Shown here: in pieces, positions 26,932-33,352 of the stretch
Numbering within the stretch: position 1 is the stretch's first letter
How the letters are laid out: each line of letters starts with the position of its first letter
DNA from: an uncultured Lachnobacterium sp.
GTDB taxonomy: Bacteria; Bacillota; Clostridia; Lachnospirales; Lachnospiraceae
NCBI GenBank assembly: GCA_937889225.1
Contig: CALAST010000069.1
Coordinates: forward strand, 1 to 34,334
Direction of reading: 5' to 3'
Length of the DNA: 34,334 bases
The notes under the pieces: model-generated
Database searches by the model: none
The model's input: the letters and a program-made list of their open reading frames with translations, nothing else
Told to the model about the DNA's origin: nothing
Made by a program: the position numbers and the translations under genes

Positions 26932-27396
26932 GTGGAGTTGCATAGAGGAATGGGTGCTATACATAAAGTATTTGGAATTAAAGAAAATGCAAATTACATG
27001 GATAGAGTAGGTGTATATATTGTCCCCACTAAAGAAGGTAAAATAGGTGTTGTGAAAACACGAAAAGGGTACTTTTTATTAGGTGGCGGCTTAGATAGTG
27101 GCGAGAGTCATGAAGAATGTATCAAGAGAGAATGTTTGGAAGAAGTGGGATATACTGTTTCTGTAGGCAATATAGTTTGCTCTGCGGAAATGTATTATGA
27201 ACATCCAACAATAGGGTATTTTCATCCAATACAAACATATTATGTGGGAGAATTGTTAGAGCAGATATGTATTCCTGTGGAAGATGACCATGAGTTTGTG
27301 TGGGTGGATTTTAACGAACTGGTGAATAACATGTATCTTGAAATGCAAAGTTGGGCACTAGAACAGTGTATGAAAGATATATATGTGATTATATAA
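26932..27396 (+). CDS. Nudix hydrolase
   Basis: A 154-residue protein with a Nudix box: GLDSGESHEECIKRECLEEVGY fits the pattern Gx5Ex7REUXEEXGU. These enzymes cleave nucleoside diphosphates linked to another group, such as oxidised dNTPs or sugar nucleotides. The start is uncertain: GTG 26932 and ATG 26950 are both in frame and neither has a strong ribosome binding site. The gene begins 11 bases after the GNAT stop and is probably cotranscribed. Specificity cannot be told from the sequence. Confidence 0.85.
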   Translation: MELHRGMGAIHKVFGIKENANYMDRVGVYIVPTKEGKIGVVKTRKGYFLLGGGLDSGESHEECIKRECLEEVGYTVSVGNIVCSAEMYYEHPTIGYFHPIQTYYVGELLEQICIPVEDDHEFVWVDFNELVNNMYLEMQSWALEQCMKDIYVII

Positions 27397-27449
27397 AGAA
27401 TAAGTAAATTAAAATATACAGAAAAATCAAGATGAGGTGTTTTTGATAT

Positions 27450-27956
27450 ATGAAAAGAATAGAGCTTAGAAAACTTTCGGAAAAATATGATGTAAGGAAA
27501 CTTAATTTTGATGATGTAAAAATGATTTATACATTTTGCAAAAGTAATACACAGTATTATGAATACTGCGGAAAAGAGCTTTCTATCGAACTAATAGAGC
27601 GCGATTTAAGAATTACACCGCCAGGGATACCACTCGAACAAAAATATTATGTTGGATTTTTTGAGAAAGGTAAGTTGGTTGCAGTATTGGATTTAGAAGA
27701 TGGATATCCTGATGAAGACTATGCATATATTGGTTTTTTCATGATAAATCATGAAATGCAAGGAAACGGAATTGGAACTCATATTATCACAGAAGTATTC
27801 AAACATTTGAAAGAACTAGGATTTCAGAAGTGTATGTTAGGAATTGATAAGGACAATCCACAGTCGAATCATTTTTGGAGAAAAAATGGATTTGAAGTGA
27901 TTCGAGAAGTAATACAGGAGGAAGGTACCATTTTAGTTGCAGAGAGACAATTATAA
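27450..27956 (+). CDS. GNAT-family N-acetyltransferase
   Basis: A 168-residue GNAT protein. The acetyl-CoA loop is NHEMQGNGIGTHI, and the C-terminal DKDNPQSNHFWRKNGFEV stretch is typical of the family. It is not closely similar to the GNAT at 26456. ATG 27450 has a modest GAGGTG upstream. Its substrate may be an amine-bearing drug, a peptide or a metabolite. Confidence 0.85.
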   Translation: MKRIELRKLSEKYDVRKLNFDDVKMIYTFCKSNTQYYEYCGKELSIELIERDLRITPPGIPLEQKYYVGFFEKGKLVAVLDLEDGYPDEDYAYIGFFMINHEMQGNGIGTHIITEVFKHLKELGFQKCMLGIDKDNPQSNHFWRKNGFEVIREVIQEEGTILVAERQL

Positions 27957-27990
27957 TTTATGGAAGCCAACTTATAAATAAGGAGTATTT

Positions 27991-28677
27991 ATGACTTTTG
28001 AATTAGTAGCAGAGAAAAATATTGATATAGCAGCAGAGATACATTCTATTTCATGGAAAGAGTCTCATAGAACTTTTTGTTCGGAAGAATTTGTACAAGC
28101 TCACACAAAGGTAAGGCAGAAGCAATATATAGAAAAGGAAATGGAATGTGGTAAACAGTTCTATATTATAAATGAGAATGGAGCTAAGGGGATAGTATCT
28201 GTTAAAGAAAATTTGATAGAAAACCTTTATGTGTTGCCTATGGAACAGGGCAAAGGTTATGGAACAGAGTTATTAAAATATGCTGAGCATATATGCAAAG
28301 GTATGCCAACATTATGGATTCTAAATAATAATGAGAGAGCTAAAAACTTATATCTAAAGTTAGGATATAAGTTTACAGGAAATACAAAGAATTTAAATAG
28401 TGAATTGCAAGAATTGGAGATGCAGCATATCTTACTTGGTAAATGTGGTTTTTATTGTAAGGCTTGTCCTACATATATTGCAAATAATTGTAATGGGTGT
28501 ATGGAGGAACACATAGCTGGAGATTGCTTTTCGAGGGATTGTGTAATTGAAAAGGGGTTGGATTTCTGTGGTCAATGCACTAGTTTTCCTTGTGATGATA
28601 TAATCAATAGACCACATTCAACTGTATTAGATAAAGCTTGGTTATTGTGGAAAAGAAACTCAAATACAAATCGTTAA
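27991..28677 (+). CDS. GNAT acetyltransferase fused to a DUF3795 cysteine-rich domain
   Basis: A 228-residue protein with two parts. Residues about 1-145 are a GNAT domain (LPMEQGKGYGTELLK, then NNERAKNLYLKLGYKF). Residues about 150-225 form a cysteine-rich module, GKCGFYCKACPTYIANNC then CFSRDCVIEKGLDFCGQC, that matches DUF3795, a probable metal-binding domain of unknown role usually found alone. ATG 27991 follows AAGGAG. The reading frame passes cleanly across the junction. The fusion suggests that the two activities act on one target or that the cysteine module steers the acetyltransferase. Confidence 0.8.
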   Translation: MTFELVAEKNIDIAAEIHSISWKESHRTFCSEEFVQAHTKVRQKQYIEKEMECGKQFYIINENGAKGIVSVKENLIENLYVLPMEQGKGYGTELLKYAEHICKGMPTLWILNNNERAKNLYLKLGYKFTGNTKNLNSELQELEMQHILLGKCGFYCKACPTYIANNCNGCMEEHIAGDCFSRDCVIEKGLDFCGQCTSFPCDDIINRPHSTVLDKAWLLWKRNSNTNR

Positions 28678-28747
28678 AATTTAATTTGTAGAATAATTAA
28701 ATAAACTTGATAGGTGGAATAGTTAGAAATCTGAGTTTTTGCCTTTG

Positions 28748-28763
28748 CAACTGTCAGTTGACA
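28748..28763 (+). promoter_or_regulatory. Palindrome with TTGACA ahead of the broken XRE gene
   Basis: CAACTGTCAGTTG is a perfect dyad, and its right half runs into TTGACA. A near twin, CAACTAAAAGTTG then GACA, lies ahead of the next XRE gene (29145-29160). In both, a GTGG...GCAACC stretch follows within 35 bases. No -10 box stands at the usual distance. Confidence 0.45.
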
Positions 28764-28847
28764 AAGTGCTATGAGAGAATGGTGGCAATGCAACCGCTAT
28801 TTTTGCTAGATTTAATAAAAATAATAAAAGAAAGGCGGTGTTTTGCT

Positions 28848-29086
28848 ATGAATATGGCAGACAGAATACAACTTTTACGAAAGAGCAAGGGAATTTCACA
28901 AGAAGAGCTTGCTGATAAGGTTGGTGTATCGAGACAAGCGGTTTCTAAATGGGAGTCGGAGCAAAGTACACCAGACATTGAAAAAGTAAGATTATTTGCT
29001 GAAAGGGAATAGAACCAGTATCAGAAAATTCTACTAGAAAAAGTGATGCTCGTATCTTTTCTTTGGTAGGAAGTGTTTTTAATTTT
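28848..29086 (+). pseudogene. XRE-family regulator, broken by an internal deletion
   Basis: ATG 28848 follows AAAGGCGG and opens an XRE helix-turn-helix domain (IQLLRKSKGISQEELADKVG, then SRQAVSKWESEQSTPDIEKV). The frame then stops at 29012. Directly after, another frame continues as GIEPVSENSTRKSDARIFSL to TAA near 29086, which reads like the linker that should follow. The region between (usually an FGVSTDYLLK-type stretch) is shortened and out of frame. So the HTH would be made as a 54-residue fragment and the rest is lost. A longer frame back to 28707 has no support. Confidence 0.65.
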
Positions 29087-29144
29087 ATTTAAGTGTGCAA
29101 GGCGATAAATTCCAATAGGTTGAACTGATAGATAATAACTTGAG

Positions 29145-29160
29145 CAACTAAAAGTTGACA
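29145..29160 (+). promoter_or_regulatory. Palindrome with TTGACA ahead of the membrane-linked XRE gene
   Basis: CAACTAAAAGTTG (29145-29157) is a dyad whose right half continues into TTGACA, like the site at 28748. GTTG (29164-29167) and CAAC (29176-29179) just downstream can form a hairpin around GTGGTAG. Probably the operator and leader of the XRE gene at 29232, recognised by one of the neighbouring regulators; this is inference. Confidence 0.45.
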
Positions 29161-29231
29161 GATAGTTGGTGGTAGCAACCGACCTTTATTTGTAATATAT
29201 AGATACAAAATAAATAAAGGAGGGTATCTGA

Positions 29232-29570
29232 ATGAAGGATGTATTTTTCTTAGAGATAATAGGAATTGCATTTTATGGAGTATTGATTTATTTAATTGTC
29301 TTAGTAATCAAGGCTCTTCGTAAGTATTTGAAATCTACTGATGTACGAAAGGAAAAAGGTGGTATTAAGAAATCTCTTGGAGAAAATTTAAAGGAACATC
29401 GAGTAAGATGTAAAATGACACAAGAATTTGTTGCAGAAAGTTTAGGAGTAAGTAGACAAGCTGTTTCAAAATGGGAAAACGGAACATCTGACCCTAGTAC
29501 ATCAAACTTATTTGCATTAGCCAAACTATTTGGAGTTTCTGTTGAAGAATTATTAAAAGACATTAAGTAG
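29232..29570 (+). CDS. XRE-family regulator with an N-terminal membrane helix
   Basis: A 112-residue protein. Residues about 5-27 form a membrane helix, followed by a basic linker. Residues about 48-110 are an XRE helix-turn-helix (LKEHRVRCKMTQEFVAESLG, SRQAVSKWENGTSDPS). The DNA-binding part would lie at the inner face of the membrane. ATG 29232 follows AAAGGAGGG at good distance. Such short membrane-linked XRE proteins recur in Clostridia; their targets are not known to me. It is followed by a 25-codon ORF. Confidence 0.85.
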   Translation: MKDVFFLEIIGIAFYGVLIYLIVLVIKALRKYLKSTDVRKEKGGIKKSLGENLKEHRVRCKMTQEFVAESLGVSRQAVSKWENGTSDPSTSNLFALAKLFGVSVEELLKDIK

Positions 29571-29578
29571 AGGTTCAT

Positions 29579-29656
29579 ATGAAAAATGAAAACTTGAAGA
29601 AAATAGCAAATATTATACTTATAATGGGAAGTCTTTTATTCTCAAAAAAGAAATAG
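29579..29656 (+). CDS. Short hypothetical ORF, possibly truncated
   Basis: ATG 29579 to TAG 29656, 25 residues: MKNENLKKIANIILIMGSLL then FSKKK. It has a short hydrophobic helix flanked by lysines. It starts 8 bases after the XRE stop, behind AGAGG. It could be the stump of a longer membrane protein gene or a real micro-protein. Evidence is thin. Confidence 0.25.
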   Translation: MKNENLKKIANIILIMGSLLFSKKK

Positions 29657-29707
29657 GGAATTCTAATATGTAGAACAGTTAAAAAGTATTTGTTATATGA
29701 TTTTCCC

Positions 29708-29733
29708 CTAGACAGATATGTCTAGTTTATAAT
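29708..29733 (+). promoter_or_regulatory. Probable promoter and operator of the third XRE gene
   Basis: CTAGACA, GATA, TGTCTAG (29708-29725) is a perfect 7-bp dyad directly ahead of TATAAT (29728-29733). The dyad fills the spacer and the -35 position has no consensus box. That is the layout expected for a site where a regulator, perhaps the XRE protein itself, controls the promoter. Confidence 0.5.
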
Positions 29734-29811
29734 GATGACATTTTCTCGCTTTATGTCGTGTTATAAAGGGGTAATTAGAACTAATCTGTTGGTGAAAGGA
29801 GGAAGAGAACA

Positions 29812-30414
29812 TTGGACCAAAAGAAAATAGGATTCTTTTTGAAAGAGCTTCGTAAAGAAAAGGGAATTACACAGGAAGAATTTGCAGAAAAACTAAATGT
29901 TTCAGGAAGAACTGTATCACGATGGGAAACAGGAAATAATATGCCAGATATTAGTTTACTGATTGAAATAGCAGATTTTTTTGATGTGAGTATTCCTGAA
30001 ATCATCAATGGAGAAAGGAAAAGCGAGATTATGAATGAAGAAGTAAAAGAGGTTGCTGATAAATTATCAGATTATGCAAATGCAGAAAAAGAGACAATTT
30101 TAAAGAATATAAGAAATTGTAGCATCATGGGTACAATAGCATTGGCTGTGTATAGTGTACTTGAACTTACAGGATTGATTTTTCAAAATATGATATTTGA
30201 AAAAGTTGCTGGATACTGTGAAACAGTAGCATTAGTTACAGTAATCATTATTATGCTGCACACTACTGGACTAATATGTAAGATTCCAAAAAAGAAAAAC
30301 AATGATAAAATTGCAAGATTACCTAAAGCAGTTCAAATGATTATTGTATCGATTGTAGCATTTGTGGGTGCGGTAATAATTAAATTGTTGTTAACTAATT
30401 TTTTAGGAATGTAA
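29812..30414 (+). CDS. XRE-family regulator with C-terminal membrane helices
   Basis: A 200-residue protein. Residues about 5-65 form an XRE helix-turn-helix (LRKEKGITQEEFAEKLNVSG, RTVSRWETGNNMPD). Residues about 100-195 contain three hydrophobic helices (near 107-127, 138-155 and 175-197), so the DNA-binding domain hangs from the membrane at its C-terminal side. The start is TTG 29812, with AAAGGAGG nine bases ahead; no ATG fits. The gene has its own dyad-promoter. Whether the membrane part senses something is not known. Confidence 0.82.
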   Translation: MDQKKIGFFLKELRKEKGITQEEFAEKLNVSGRTVSRWETGNNMPDISLLIEIADFFDVSIPEIINGERKSEIMNEEVKEVADKLSDYANAEKETILKNIRNCSIMGTIALAVYSVLELTGLIFQNMIFEKVAGYCETVALVTVIIIMLHTTGLICKIPKKKNNDKIARLPKAVQMIIVSIVAFVGAVIIKLLLTNFLGM

Positions 30415-30518
30415 ATTATCTATTTGAAGAAGTGACAAAATTTAACTTTATGGTATGAAGTGGATCCATTGAATTTATGAAATGACAAAAGAATAGTCAC
30501 CATATTATACTGAAATGT

Positions 30519-31004
30519 GTTAAATATCAAGAAATAAAGGAAAAGGCTATACAGTATGCTGAGGAAAATCATACAGATAAAACAGTTATTATGGCAGTTG
30601 CAGCAGCCATGAATGCGAAATTAGATTACAATAAATTGGAGGCAGGAGAGGGGCGAATGTGCACTGTATTTGACGAAATTGAAAAAGAAGGTGAAGTTAA
30701 AGGGAGAGCTTTTGGTATTATTGAAATATGCCTTGAATTTGGACTTTCTGAAAGTGATATTTTAAACAGACTTCAAAAGAAACTTGAAGTCTCATTAGAA
30801 GAGGCACAGGACTATTTTGCAAAATATAAAAAAAGAGAAGTTCTTGAAGCGATGGAAGAAGCAAGAAGAATCGGCAAAGAACCGAATACAAAGAGATATG
30901 ATAGTTTTGCAGAAGTATTAGAGGATTTCCATAATTCTGTAAATCAGCGGAGACTTCATAAGTCGATAGAAAGATTGGAAAAGAAATTTGATAGAGTGTA
31001 TTAA
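30519..31004 (+). pseudogene. Chimeric ORF: Rpn-like C-terminal remnant joined to a DinJ antitoxin C-terminus
   Basis: The open frame has protein-like sequence from about 30519 (VKYQEIKEKAIQYAEE), but the first ATG with reading is at 30591. The middle (GEGRMCTVFDEIEKEGEVKG, then a helical FGLSESDILNRLQKKL stretch) resembles the C-terminal part of Rpn/YhgA-type PD-(D/E)XK proteins, without the nuclease core. At 30840 it turns into EVLEAMEEARRIGKEPNTKR, nearly the same as the antitoxin at 24781. DNA identity over 30840-30928 and 24955-25043 is 81 of 89 by hand count. After that the frame carries 22 unrelated residues. No ribbon-helix-helix part remains. Probably a fusion of two remnants. Confidence 0.55.
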
Positions 31005-31031
31005 AAATTGCAAATAAAATCATGTTTTTTG

Positions 31032-31059
31032 TTTACAAACAGAGAGATTTTGCTATAAT
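31032..31059 (+). promoter_or_regulatory. Promoter of the structured RNA
   Basis: TTTACA (31032-31037), 16-base spacer, TATAAT (31054-31059) with extended TG at 31051-31052. The predicted start is near 31066. Nothing encodes protein convincingly between here and 31247. Confidence 0.8.
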
Positions 31060-31065
31060 AATACT

Positions 31066-31228
31066 AAGTACAGAACAGTATTTTTGTTGGACATTGAGGG
31101 TGTTCAGTGTCATCTGACCCGGGCTGTATGGTTTTTAATGGGTATTGTAGAACCTACTAAGAGGGGAAATCTTAGTCAACACCAAAAGCGATTAATACAG
31201 CCCTTATCCAATAGGATGAGGGCTTTTT
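31066..31228 (+). ncRNA. Candidate structured RNA ahead of the PBECR4-like ORF
   Basis: About 160 bases between a good promoter and an intrinsic terminator. Visible pairing: GGTGTT (31099-31104) with AACACC (31178-31183); a perfect 7-bp hairpin ACTAAGA/TCTTAGT around GGGGAAA (31156-31176); a small TCAG/CTGA hairpin; and a perfect 9-bp long-range match, GGGCTGTAT (31121-31129) with ATACAGCCC (31195-31203), whose last four bases are also the first bases of the terminator stem. It matches no RNA family I can name (not 5S, SRP, tmRNA, T-box or a common riboswitch). It may be a stand-alone RNA, a read-through switch, or an RNA partner of the protein downstream. Confidence 0.5.
31200..31228 (+). 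terminator. Intrinsic terminator of the structured RNA
   Basis: GCCCTTATCC (31200-31209) and GGATGAGGGC (31214-31223), 10 bp with one G-U pair, loop AATA, then five T. It is 18 bases ahead of the next ATG, so it decides how much message reaches the ORFs. Confidence 0.85.
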
Positions 31229-31246
31229 CAATAGGCGGTAGAAAAA

Positions 31247-31618
31247 ATGGCGAAATTGTATACGAAGGAAGATTTGTTAATCAAAAACAGAATATTTGCA
31301 AATTTGCTTACAACAAAGGTGTTAGAGGATTTTTATATAGATAATTTAACACAAAATGCATACATCTATACATTAAATGATGGTGAAATCATACATTTGA
31401 CTTTTGATACTGACCAATTTTGTCATTTACTTGGATTTTCATACTTTGGATATAATGGTATTATAGGTTGGAATCAACTGAAAAGCAGAAATATATTGGT
31501 TTCTAACTTGAATGATTTTGCAAATCATAAGAGAGAAGAAATAAGAATTACCAATTTTCCAAAGATTATAACGATATTAGATAATCCAACTGTATATTTA
31601 TATAAAATACAGATATGA
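31247..31618 (+). CDS. PBECR4-like nuclease protein, N-terminal part
   Basis: A 123-residue ORF starting ATG 31247 behind GGCGG. It has the look of the PBECR4 group of the BECR nuclease fold (barnase, EndoU, colicin E5/D, RelE): an N-terminal helix, beta strands NAYIYTLNDGEIIHLTF, then FCHLLGFSYFG, matching the F.HLLG signature. It ends TGA at 31618, in the middle of what is usually one domain, and the next ORF begins in the ATGA overlap. The last residues (VYLYKIQI) read on directly into RYKSDYFAVW of the next frame. The family call is by eye and only moderately sure. Confidence 0.5.
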   Translation: MAKLYTKEDLLIKNRIFANLLTTKVLEDFYIDNLTQNAYIYTLNDGEIIHLTFDTDQFCHLLGFSYFGYNGIIGWNQLKSRNILVSNLNDFANHKREEIRITNFPKIITILDNPTVYLYKIQI

Positions 31619-31944
31619 GATATAAATCAGATTATTTTGCAGTGTGGAATGATGGAACAAGATATTATAAGTTAGGAATTGGAACATCAGCAAATGGTGT
31701 AAATTATGGTGAAACATTTCAAGTTTCATTGATGAATTCCAAGGATAATCAAGAAATCGATCCTAAGAATCTGCTTGTCGTGGTAAATAAATTTTTAATG
31801 CCAAGAGAAACATTTCAAAATCTGTATTATCCTGTACATATTAAAGCAAAGAAAGCGGAAGAAAAGGTAGAGGGATTAACGAAACAATTAAAAGAATTAC
31901 AGAGGATTCAGTGGGAAGTGGTTGTTAATTCTGCAATGAATTAA
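31615..31944 (+). CDS. PBECR4-like nuclease protein, C-terminal part (frame-split)
   Basis: A 109-residue ORF starting ATG 31615, overlapping the previous stop by 4 bases. RYKSDYFAVWNDGTRYYKLGIG continues the strand pattern of the preceding ORF, and the end (KKAEEKVEGLTKQLKELQ) is a short coiled coil. There is no good ribosome binding site of its own. Either one gene of about 232 residues has suffered a frameshift, or the two halves are made separately through stop-start coupling, or the frame is changed on purpose. A single-base sequence error is also possible. Confidence 0.5.
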   Translation: MRYKSDYFAVWNDGTRYYKLGIGTSANGVNYGETFQVSLMNSKDNQEIDPKNLLVVVNKFLMPRETFQNLYYPVHIKAKKAEEKVEGLTKQLKELQRIQWEVVVNSAMN

Positions 31945-31998
31945 AGTGGTCAGTACATAAATTGTTATGTGGAAAAAGAAGTGGTACAAATTTCATTT

Positions 31999-32229
31999 AG
32001 GTCTATAGTCAAAGTTATACATAACGAGGGAAAAACTACACAACGCTTAATGCAGGATTAGGTCTATACGAAAAAAATGATTCTCTAGGGAATGAAAACA
32101 CGAAAATCCTTTCCCTATAGCATAGCCATTTTTCGGATAGACCTAATTAAGTAAAATATAGTCAAAATTTTATTGATGTTTAGTTGATTTTAGGTCTTAT
32201 TACACGCTATTTCTGTATAGACCTAAAAT
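31999..32229. repeat. Cluster of AGGTCTAT inverted repeats
   Basis: The word AGGTCTAT or its close forms occurs five times: direct at 31999, 32060 and 32192 (as AGGTCTTAT), inverted at 32137 and 32217. Two large hairpins result. The first pairs ATTAGGTCTATACGAAA... (32057-32079) with ...TTTCGGATAGACCTAAT (32127-32147), with AGGGAA/TTCCCT nested inside. The second pairs ATTTTAGGTCT (32187-32197) with AGACCTAAAAT (32219-32229), and its right arm reaches the stop codon of the PHP gene. Two copies of TATAGTCAAA (32005, 32157) also lie here. The 285 bases hold no gene. It may be a small non-autonomous element or a double terminator. Confidence 0.55.
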
Positions 32230-33050
32230 TAATATATTTTGACAAATTCTGGTTTTCTTTTATGAAATACAGTGAAATATTCAAATCCAGCTTCTCGTAA
32301 AATAGCAGGCACTTTTTCAAAATCCCAAGCAATTTGCTCTGGTGTATGCCCATCAGAACCAAGGGTAATAATTTCACCGCCAAGCTCCTTGTAACGTTTT
32401 AAAACTGGGGTAACAGGATGTGCATGGTCTAAACCATATTTGAATCCCGCTGTATTTAATTCAATCCCTTTTCCTTTTAAGATTAACACACGAAGAATTT
32501 CATCAATGACATCTGCGTATTTTTCATAGGTATAAAATTTGTTTTGATTTGGACCATAGCGTACCACATAGTCGAGATGTCCATATACATCAAAGTCTAC
32601 ATAAGATTGAGCATTTTTCAAGGTTTCTTCGAAATATTCGCGATAACATTCTGTTTCATCGCGTCCTTCGTAAAATGAAGGGTAGTAGATATCCACCTGT
32701 TTAACGACATGAGTAGAACCGATGACAAAATCAAAGTTATTTTCAGAAATTATTTTTTGATTTTCTGTTTCAAGATATGGCTGTAAACCAAGTTCAATTC
32801 CCCAGCTGATATCTAATTGATTTCGATATTTTTCTTTTACTTGTGAAATTTCTTTTTGATAAGCAGGGATATCCAAATCAAATAATCCAGGTTCTTCTTT
32901 GTAGTCAATATCTAAGTGGTCAGTAAAACAGATGCCCTTTAATCCGATGTCAAATGCTCTTTGCGCAATGGCATAAGGATCTGCATGACTGTCTCCTGAA
33001 AATTTGGTATGCATATGAGTATCATATAGATTCATTTGGTTAATTTGCAT
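32229..33050 (-). CDS. PHP-domain phosphatase, histidinol-phosphatase (HisK/HisJ) type
   Basis: A 273-residue PHP enzyme. The metal motifs are THMHTKFSGD near the N-terminus, CFTDHLD at about 42-48, GIELGLQ, IGSTHVV, the GHLDYVVRYG stretch in the middle, and LGSDGHTP near the C-terminus. The family removes phosphate from histidinol phosphate in histidine synthesis, although related PHP proteins have other substrates. No other his genes are present. ATG 33050 follows GAGGACTC on the minus strand; a longer frame to 33125 has no binding site. It is divergent from gap. Confidence 0.85.
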   Translation of the reverse strand: MQINQMNLYDTHMHTKFSGDSHADPYAIAQRAFDIGLKGICFTDHLDIDYKEEPGLFDLDIPAYQKEISQVKEKYRNQLDISWGIELGLQPYLETENQKIISENNFDFVIGSTHVVKQVDIYYPSFYEGRDETECYREYFEETLKNAQSYVDFDVYGHLDYVVRYGPNQNKFYTYEKYADVIDEILRVLILKGKGIELNTAGFKYGLDHAHPVTPVLKRYKELGGEIITLGSDGHTPEQIAWDFEKVPAILREAGFEYFTVFHKRKPEFVKIY

Positions 33051-33194
33051 AAGAGTCCTCGTTTCTATTATAGAATTAAGTGTTTTTTCAACTCCATTTG
33101 GTATAAAAAACAGGAGTTCTACCATAAATATAGTAGATTGTACTACATTTAAGAGGATTTTGGCTATATAAAATTCACCACATTTTGGTTAAAA

Positions 33195-33230
33195 TGACAA
33201 AAAATGTACTCAAATAAAAACATTTTGTCA
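33195..33230. promoter_or_regulatory. Inverted repeat upstream of the gap promoter
   Basis: TGACAAAAAATGT (33195-33207) pairs with ACATTTTGTCA (33220-33230) with two bulged A. It lies about 40 bases ahead of the gap -35 box. It could be an operator, or a terminator-like element. It belongs to the 303-base gap between the PHP gene and gap. Confidence 0.4.
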
Positions 33231-33267
33231 AATAAATAACAAAGTTAAAAAATGCATACAAAAGTGC

Positions 33268-33296
33268 TTGAACTTTATTTGATAATTAGTTACAAT
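33268..33296 (+). promoter_or_regulatory. Promoter of gap
   Basis: TTGAAC (33268-33273), 17-base spacer, TACAAT (33291-33296). The leader carries a small hairpin GTGAG/CTCAC (33306-33321) close to the expected start site, which may stabilise the message. The ribosome binding site TAGGAGGAAT lies just ahead of the ATG. Confidence 0.75.
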
Positions 33297-33352
33297 AAAT
33301 TTAACGTGAGGCGTAACTCACAAAAAAAATACATTTCTAGGAGGAATTATTA

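Noticed and set aside
31084..31344. Plus-strand frame of 86 codons over the structured RNA
   Set aside because: It runs through the terminator hairpin and into the next ORF in a different frame; there is no binding site and the translation has no family look. The RNA reading explains the stretch better.
24287..32228. Integrase or transposase explaining the accessory patch
   Set aside because: No complete recombinase gene was found in the patch; only remnants and repeats suggest past movement.
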